Shown here: positions 57,954 through 64,000 of the stretch, piece by piece
How the letters are laid out: each line of letters begins with the position of its first letter
Numbering within the stretch: the stretch's first letter is position 1
Source: Persicaria tinctoria
Lineage: Eukaryota > Streptophyta > Magnoliopsida > Caryophyllales > Polygonaceae
DNA length: 64,000 bases
Assembly (NCBI GenBank): GCA_037127255.1
Contig: JBANSL010000019.1
Location: forward strand, 16,577,001-16,641,000
Reading direction: 5' to 3'
Notes under the pieces: model-generated
The model's input: the letters and a program-made list of their open reading frames with translations, nothing else
What the model was told of the DNA's origin: nothing
Database searches by the model: none
Program-made: the position numbers and the translations under genes

Positions 57954-59947
57954 TGATGTCCATGTTTTATGCCATGTTTTATATCTACTGTTATATCGAT
58001 TTCTGCATGCATTTCATGCATTTGGGCTAAAATAATACAGAATCTGTGTAAGTTATGTTTATTTTCAATATATGGAGGTCTACACAAGTTTTGTTATATT
58101 TGGCAGAAATCGGACGCACTTTGGAGCTTAAAGGAAACTCATGGAGAAGCTAAGAATGGTGCAGCTGGAGAAGAGGCCATTTTTTCACCATTTTTCGTTC
58201 TGAATCAAGCTTTGATGTCTTCATGAGAGTTGTATCCCTCGGAAAGAGCTTTCCAACGCATGGTCATATGCCTCCATCCGACGAACGAGGACTCGGGAAA
58301 GTGCGTTATAAGAACAGAGCAGAAAGCTGAGGAATCGTTACTCGAGATCGAGTACACTCTACTCGAGATCGAGGAGAGCCTGGTCGAGGAAGAGCTGATC
58401 GAGAAGACGAAGACGAGGACATGCCGGGTTACACTCTACTCGATCTCGAGTAGACCTACTCGAGATCGAGGAGCCCGGAAGCCGTGTCCGAGCATGTCGA
58501 GCAGAGCCACCCAAGAAGACCTAGTCGATGAACATTCCTACTCGATGTCGACAAGACTGTCGTCGAGATCGAGTACACTCATGAGCCAAGTCCGAGCCAC
58601 ATCGAGCACCAGCTAGCCGAGACGACGAAGCCGGCCCAGTCGACAACACTCCTACTCGAGATCGACAAGACCCTTGTCGAGATCGAGTAGACTTCCAGAA
58701 GCCGCGTTACTCGGTTGGATCAACTCTACTCAGATTGGGATTCCTTGGGCTCGAAGTTTGCCAAAGTCTATCCAAAATCATCAAGACACATTATGAAAGA
58801 GAAGATCTATCTATTAAAGACATTTAGATATATTTAGATTTAATTTCTTTGTTGCTTTTATTTATCATTATGCTTTTAGATATAGTTCTAGATATATATA
58901 TAGATATTCTATCCTTGAGTAGCAAGGAATAGAAGGCTTTAAATAAAGCCCATGGGGCTGGTTTTAGATTAATTCAATTTCAGTTAGAGAAGTAGTTCCA
59001 CAGAGACGGTTTAGGGAGTTCAGAGGTTTTAGGGTTTTGGCGTTCAATGAGAGTTGGATCGCCGGGATTGTAAAGTCTTTGAATTCAGTTTAATGCAAGT
59101 TGTTATTTCCTTTCAATCAATGTCTGAGGTCGCGATGAAGCGCGAGTAGTCCACCCACTTCTAGGGTTGGGGCGAGCCCGACGATAGCCATGCGTGCTTG
59201 AGGTAAAGATCCGACCTTTATCATGTTTTGAGCATTTTCCTACTTGTTTATGTGTTTATTACCCGTCTAATGGAGATTCATGTTAACAACTTGGATTATA
59301 AACATAAAATTAGTAGAGACAATTAGCGTTTCTTGAAAGAGTTGTCTAATTGTTGGAAAAGGCGAAAGCTTAGTCCTTTGATGCAATTTACATGATTATT
59401 TGTTTGGTTCTGCCTTATGCATGCTTGGTTATCGTTGTTGCAAACCCCAATCTTGGAAGCCTTTTATATTAAGTTTAGTTCAAAATCCCAAAGCAATTGT
59501 TTTTACTTTCTTTTACTTTCGTTTTATTCTCTGTCTCCTCGATATCGAATAGCACTCGTCGATATCGAGTACTGATTCTCGATCTAGCATCGTTGTAGCT
59601 TCTGTGTGCAGGTACTCGACGAGACGAAGCGAAGTCGACGAGGACTCTACTCGATATCGAGTAGCCCTTTGTCGATATCGACTACACCCTGTGCTTGCTG
59701 CTGCGCTGTGTTCGACTGTCCGATCTTCTGTCGACTACCCTAGTCGAGATCGAGGACCCTGTTGTCGACTTCTGACCGTGAGATTTCACTGCTGCCTAGG
59801 ATCTGCTGACACGCTTCCTCGTGGATCGATCCTGACTTCCCACTACTGCATCAGGAGGAGGTCTTGTAATTATTTGCAAGGGAGGGAATCTGGTTTGCCT
59901 TAGTTTATTTACAGTCAATTTTGCATTCTCGATTTCCTCCTACAACA
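57954..59947 (+). repeat. 5' LTR of Athila-like copy B
   Basis: Runs from TGATGTCCATG to TCCTCCTACAACA. The first about 25 bases differ from LTRs A and C; similarity begins near GTTATATCGATTTCTG. TCGA-N2-TCGA dyads are dense at 58335-58690 and 59540-59770. Confidence 0.85.
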
Positions 59948-59950
59948 AAT

Positions 59951-59968
59951 TGGCGCCGTTGCCGGGGA
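59951..59968 (+). other. Primer binding site, tRNA-Asp type (copy B)
   Basis: TGGCGCCGTTGCCGGGGA, identical to that of copy A, 3 bases after the LTR end. Confidence 0.9.
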
Positions 59969-60024
59969 AGCAATCATTCGCGCCTTAGGTAGTTAAATCT
60001 CACGTTTCTTTTGAGTTACTTCGC

Positions 60025-62900
60025 ATGTGTATGCGTCGTTCTGGTCTACCACCTGAGTTTGACAGTACAGACGAACCGGAGCGTTACCTACACATCCACT
60101 CTAAACTCAAAAGGATCATGGCGGCCGCTGAAACACAAGAACAGCTGATTGCCAGGCTTACCAGGGAACTAGCCACTAAAGATGTTGCTATCGCCGCTGA
60201 GAAAGCAGCAAGGGAACAAGTGGAAGCTGAGCTTGCCCAATATCCAACTACAGCAGAGGATTATATGCATCCTACTCTCGTCGTGCCTGAATCGGCGATT
60301 CTAATCCCTGATAACCCTTTTGAAATTCGCACTCAGTTTCTGATAGAGCTTAAAAATAATGCTTTTTATGGCAAATTTAATCAGTGTCCTCTTGAACATA
60401 TTACTAATTTTCATGACATGTGCCGTACTCTTGCTGAAGGTACAACTCTGGAATATGTCAAGATGAAAGCTTTTCGCTGGTCTCTCGCTGGACCTGCACT
60501 GAAGTGGCTCGAAGGGCTGAAGCCGAAATCTCTCACCACATGGGCCCAAGTAGAGCAAGAGTTTCTTAACAAATACTTCCCACCCGCTAAAACAGCACTT
60601 CTCCGCCAGAAAATCACCGCCTTCAAACAGAAGCAAGGGGAACCGCTGGCGAAGGCATGGGAACGCTACAAAGAACTGCTGCGATCTTGCCATACTCATG
60701 GACAACCACCTTACGTCATTCAGGAGATCTTCTTCAACTCTCTTGATTAAATCACTAAGGACAGAATCAACCATTATACTCGCTATGAGTATCTGACGAT
60801 GCCCCAAGTGACGCATGGGGTGTGCTAGAAAAGCTCACTAACTACGAAAACAAATATGGGGCTTCAACAAACTATGAGGAGAACTCCTACGCCAGGCCAG
60901 CACGATCTATGCCACTCTATGAGCCAGCAAAGGAGATTGACCCAGATGTTAGGGAGCAGTTCTACAGAGACCAGAATCGCAAGCTCCTCAAGCAAGTCAA
61001 ATATTTATCTGTCAATCAGCCTTACATCGAATGCGGATCACAGCGGCACACCACTACTGAGTGCCCACACACCGAGGAAGTCAGGATGGCAGAAACACAT
61101 GAGGAGGCAGCCTACGCTGGGGGTCCAAATCGCTACATGGGAGACCAACGGTCCTATCAACCACAGTGGAACCATGGTCCTCCTAGGAATCCCCCACCCT
61201 ACAGAGCTCCAGGACATCCAGAAAGGGATCAAAAGAAGGATGATCTGCAGCTGATCCTTGAGGAGATGCGTCGGAATCAGGGCACCATCAATAACCGATT
61301 CCAAAACATCACTACAAAATTTGGAGAATTGGACATCTAGAAAAGAGGAATAGAGACACAGATGGGTCAAATCGCTGCAGAGATCCCACGACCGTCCGGA
61401 CAGCTCCCTGGGCAAACAAAACCAAATACTAAAGGGAAGACCGGACACGTCGCAGCTATCAAACTCAGGAGTGGGCATCAATTACACGAGCCAGAGGTCG
61501 AGAAACAGCAAGGCAAGGCAGATCAGCAACTCAAGACAGAACAGACCCAACTCGATCTCGAGGAGGCTCTACTCGACCTCGACAAGCCGCTACTCGACAC
61601 AGACCAAAAGCTGAGCTCGGACTCCGCTGCGCAGACCAGCAACTCGAGGTCGACAACCCAAATCGAGATCGACGAGCCCCTAGTCGAGATCGAGGAGAAG
61701 CATCTAGCCGACGTCGACGACTCTGCAGCATCTCCGACAGCTGATCTGGCTCCGAAACAGAAAAAGCCACTGCATTTCCCTTCAAAAGCACAGAAAGATC
61801 CCACTGCAGGTAGGTTTACCAGATTTGTTAATATGCTGCAAGAACTGAATGTTTCTATCCCATTTACAGAAGCCCTGCAAGAGATGCCTGGATATGTCAA
61901 ATTTCTGAAGGAAATCCTGAGCAAAAAGCGATCCATCTCAGAGATCGCAGGCGAATGCAAAGTACTCCACTTCCCTGAAAAGAGACCTGACCCTGGTAAG
62001 TTTTCTGTTACTGTGGGTTTTGGACAATATAAATATGATTCTCTATGCGATTTAGGAGCAAGTGTGAGCATCATGCCTTTATCAATCTGGCGAAAAGTAA
62101 AGATATGATGCATAGAACCTGTGGATGTCAAACTATACATGGCGAACAATACAGTAGTCATCCCTACAGGTATAGTTGAGAACGTCCCTGTCCAGGTTGG
62201 TAAATTCTTTGTTCCAGCAGATTTCCTTATCATTGACTGTGCTGAAGATCCTACTAGCCTTATTATTCTTGGTAGACCATTCTTAGCTACTGCAGATGCC
62301 AGAATAAGTGTCAAGTATAGATCGCTCACCTTCACCATAGGCGATGAGGTTTTGGATTTCTCTTTTGGCCCTGCAAAAGAGGAAATTTCATGGTTGGAGG
62401 TGAAAAGCATCAGCAACCACGGGACCAAGCAAACAGCGGAGGAAAGAGCCAACACTGTACTCGAGATCGACAAAGTCAACTCGATCTCGACAAAGCCTCT
62501 ACTCGATCTCGACAAGCCTTTATCGACTTTGACTACCTCTGCTAAGCCAATGACTTGCCAAGAGCCTAAGTTTGGGGTCCCTGTACTCAAGGTCGACCAG
62601 CTGTACTCGATCTCGACTAGCCCCAAGCCCAAAGATTTCTGTTTTGGGTCCGAAAAGGTAAGTTCAGGTATGAATTCTACTCCCCCTCGGTCCATAAAGA
62701 AAATTATCAATGATTTAAGGGGAGATAAGACACCATGGCCAGAGAATTTGCGAAAACTGAGGGCTGGAAGGAAGAAGAAGAAAGAGAAAAGAGATGATGC
62801 AAGCAACCACCTGTCAGCTGAGCTTGCATACTACCATCAGGACCTAAATGATCCAGGAGAAGGGCCAAGCATGAGCGGGCCCCACAATAATGGTCCTTGA
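60025..62900 (+). pseudogene. Gag-protease of Athila-like copy B, disrupted
   Basis: Parallel to the copy A protein, with the N-terminus intact (MCMRRSGLPPEFDSTDEPER). Four breaks are seen by comparison: CAA to TAA at 60748-60750, loss of one base near 60803, TGG to TAG at 61338-61340, and GGA to TGA at 62106-62108. Domain order is the same: gag, CIECGSQ-like knuckle (here YIECGSQRHTTTECPH, first Cys lost), [LV]D[IL][DE] linker (61550-61730), protease CDLGASVSIMPLSIW and ILGRPFLATADARI. The final stop follows PHNNGP as in copy A. Confidence 0.85.
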
Positions 62901-64000
62901 GCGCAAACGGAGAAGTCGGCCTAGCGACTCTAAAATCTAGAGCATGTATATAGAACTTTATGAATTTTGGGACTTTTTGAACTTTTTGGTTTTTGTTTTT
63001 GGTTTTTATTTTATGTCTTTTAGAATATTTCATGTGGATAGTCTTGTTTCTTGTGCAATCTAACACTTTTAGGTCGGCAAGCATATAAGGATCGCGAAAA
63101 GTTGAATAAAGAAGTCCCTGAAAACAGTCAGAATCGACGAAGGCCAAGTCGACTACGACAAGGAGGAGAAGCCCAGAAGTTACTCGACCTCGAGTAGACG
63201 TACTCGACATCGACAAGCCACCAGACGCTCCTCGGCTTCAGAAAACCATTGGACGCAGACGAAGCTACTCGAGATCGAGTAGCATGTACTCGAGATCGAC
63301 AAGCTTGTCTACTCGACCTACACTGATCTACCCTCCTCGACGTGTTATCCTGTGAGTTCCTTCCTTTACTCTTGTTTTCATTTGATTTTATACAGTGAGG
63401 ACACTGTAAATTTTAAGTATGGGGTGAGGGAAGGGCTCATTATCATTATTATATGTTTTAGTCTTGCTTTTGGTTTTACATGGTGAAATTTTAAATTTTT
63501 ATGTCATGCATTCATGTTTAAATTTTATGCCTTTTAAATCTTTCGTCATACTTTAGTTTTGATTCTAAAAAAAAATAAAAAAAAAAGAAAATGTCGAAAA
63601 AATAAAAAAATATGCATGTTTAAATTTTTGCATTGTTTTAGTTTTATACCCTAACTTGATCATGTAAATCCTATGACATGTTTGGAAGGTTTAGCCTAAG
63701 TCCTCAAAATGGTTTTTATGTGGATTGTGAACTTGTGATGAAATTGAGCACATATGATCCTGATAATGCATATTTTAGATAGGCATTATAGACATATTTA
63801 GTTTAGTTAGGTTGCATTTCTTTCATACTTTGTTACTAAATTGCATCTTGTGATTATTTCGAAAGAGTTCGGATTCTGCGCAAATTTGTGTTTATCTCGC
63901 AGATTGAATCGGAACACATTTGGGAGATGCAATATCTCGAAGAGGAACACAAGAAACATGGGAAGGAACAAGGAAGGAAAGATGCAAGACAAGAGGAAAA
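62901..64000 (+). other. Copy B 3' non-coding region
   Basis: No pol domain is visible. 63130-63350 is rich in TCGA-N2-TCGA dyads; 63400-63425 carries the shared TTTTAAGTATGGGGTG block; 63565-63620 is A-rich. The rest shows no recognisable feature. Confidence 0.65.

Larger units (their letters stand above)
57954..64000 (+). mobile_element. Athila-like element, copy B (3' end outside window)
   Basis: Plus-strand order: LTR (57954-59947), tRNA-Asp primer site, disrupted gag-protease (60025-62900) and a 3' non-coding region to the window end. It is the same family as copy A, but after the shared AAGTATGGGGTG block (63414) its 3' sequence differs from copies A and C, so it may be another subfamily. 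It interrupts the SIM-Agenet gene. Confidence 0.85.

Noticed and set aside
61523..62806. A 427-aa open frame on the minus strand opposite the copy B gag-protease.
   Set aside because: It is the antisense of the gag-protease coding sequence, mirrored at 1248-2099 opposite copy A. It has no domain of its own and its openness follows from codon bias of the sense frame.

Overview
This window looks like nuclear DNA of a flowering plant, probably a eudicot. It is AT-rich, has few host genes, and is packed with nested plant transposable elements: Ty3/gypsy and Ty1/copia LTR elements, L1-type LINEs, CACTA, MULE and hAT DNA transposons, MITEs and short retroposons. The one convincing host gene is a five-exon BTB-BACK gene of the LRB/POB1 type (21775-23516). 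Everything here comes from reading the sequence by eye; no database search was run, so family names rest on recognisable motifs, primer binding sites, terminal repeats and target-site duplications (TSDs).

Layout. 1-6012: Athila-like gypsy element, copy A, minus strand, with an uninterrupted 906-aa gag-protease ORF and a 2.1-kb 5' LTR. It sits inside a copia reverse-transcriptase gene whose remainder runs from 6013 to 6952. 7843-10527: 5'-truncated L1 LINE, minus strand, in a 16-bp TSD. 10855-11035: tRNA-derived SINE. 11207-16854: a whole copia element, minus strand, two LTRs, perfect 5-bp TSD, with part of a hAT-like element inside. 16929-17060: CT/AT microsatellite. 17545-21190: low-complexity DNA with exon-like fragments, one FKBP-like. 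21775-23516: BTB-BACK gene, followed 38 bp later by a 948-bp MULE-type MITE in a 9-bp TSD. 24635-27336: two degraded plus-strand LINEs, each in its own TSD.

27823-40959: a 13.1-kb element with CACTA ends and a 3-bp TSD. It encloses unrecognised captured exons, a DUF1985 plus Ulp1/C48 SUMO-protease-like gene (33001-36618), a convergent MURA-type MULE transposase (37207-38945, minus) and a later hAT insertion in an 8-bp TSD. 41000-47550: small insertions and gene debris: a retroposon, an aminopeptidase-M1-like fragment, a hAT MITE, a tRNA-like sequence, a long foldback and tandem repeats. 47553-57630: a second CACTA element, left end visible, with TNPA-like and TNP2 transposase pseudogenes on the minus strand and Athila copy C lodged between them. 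57631-57953: two exons of a gene with a SUMO-interaction-like motif and an Agenet-like domain, cut off by Athila copy B (57954 to window end, plus strand).

The most unusual signals are short words repeated with variable spacing inside particular elements. TCGA-N2-TCGA dyads fill the LTR, the gag linker and the 3' region of all Athila copies. A TTGGTAGGATA-like word fills introns and flanks of the Ulp1/MURA block. Similar arrays of TGACAGGA and TGTCATGT words occur at 17.8-18.3 kb and 43.2-46.6 kb. I know of no family description that explains them. SUMO-related functions (Ulp1 protease, SIM-Agenet) also occur next to the transposases.
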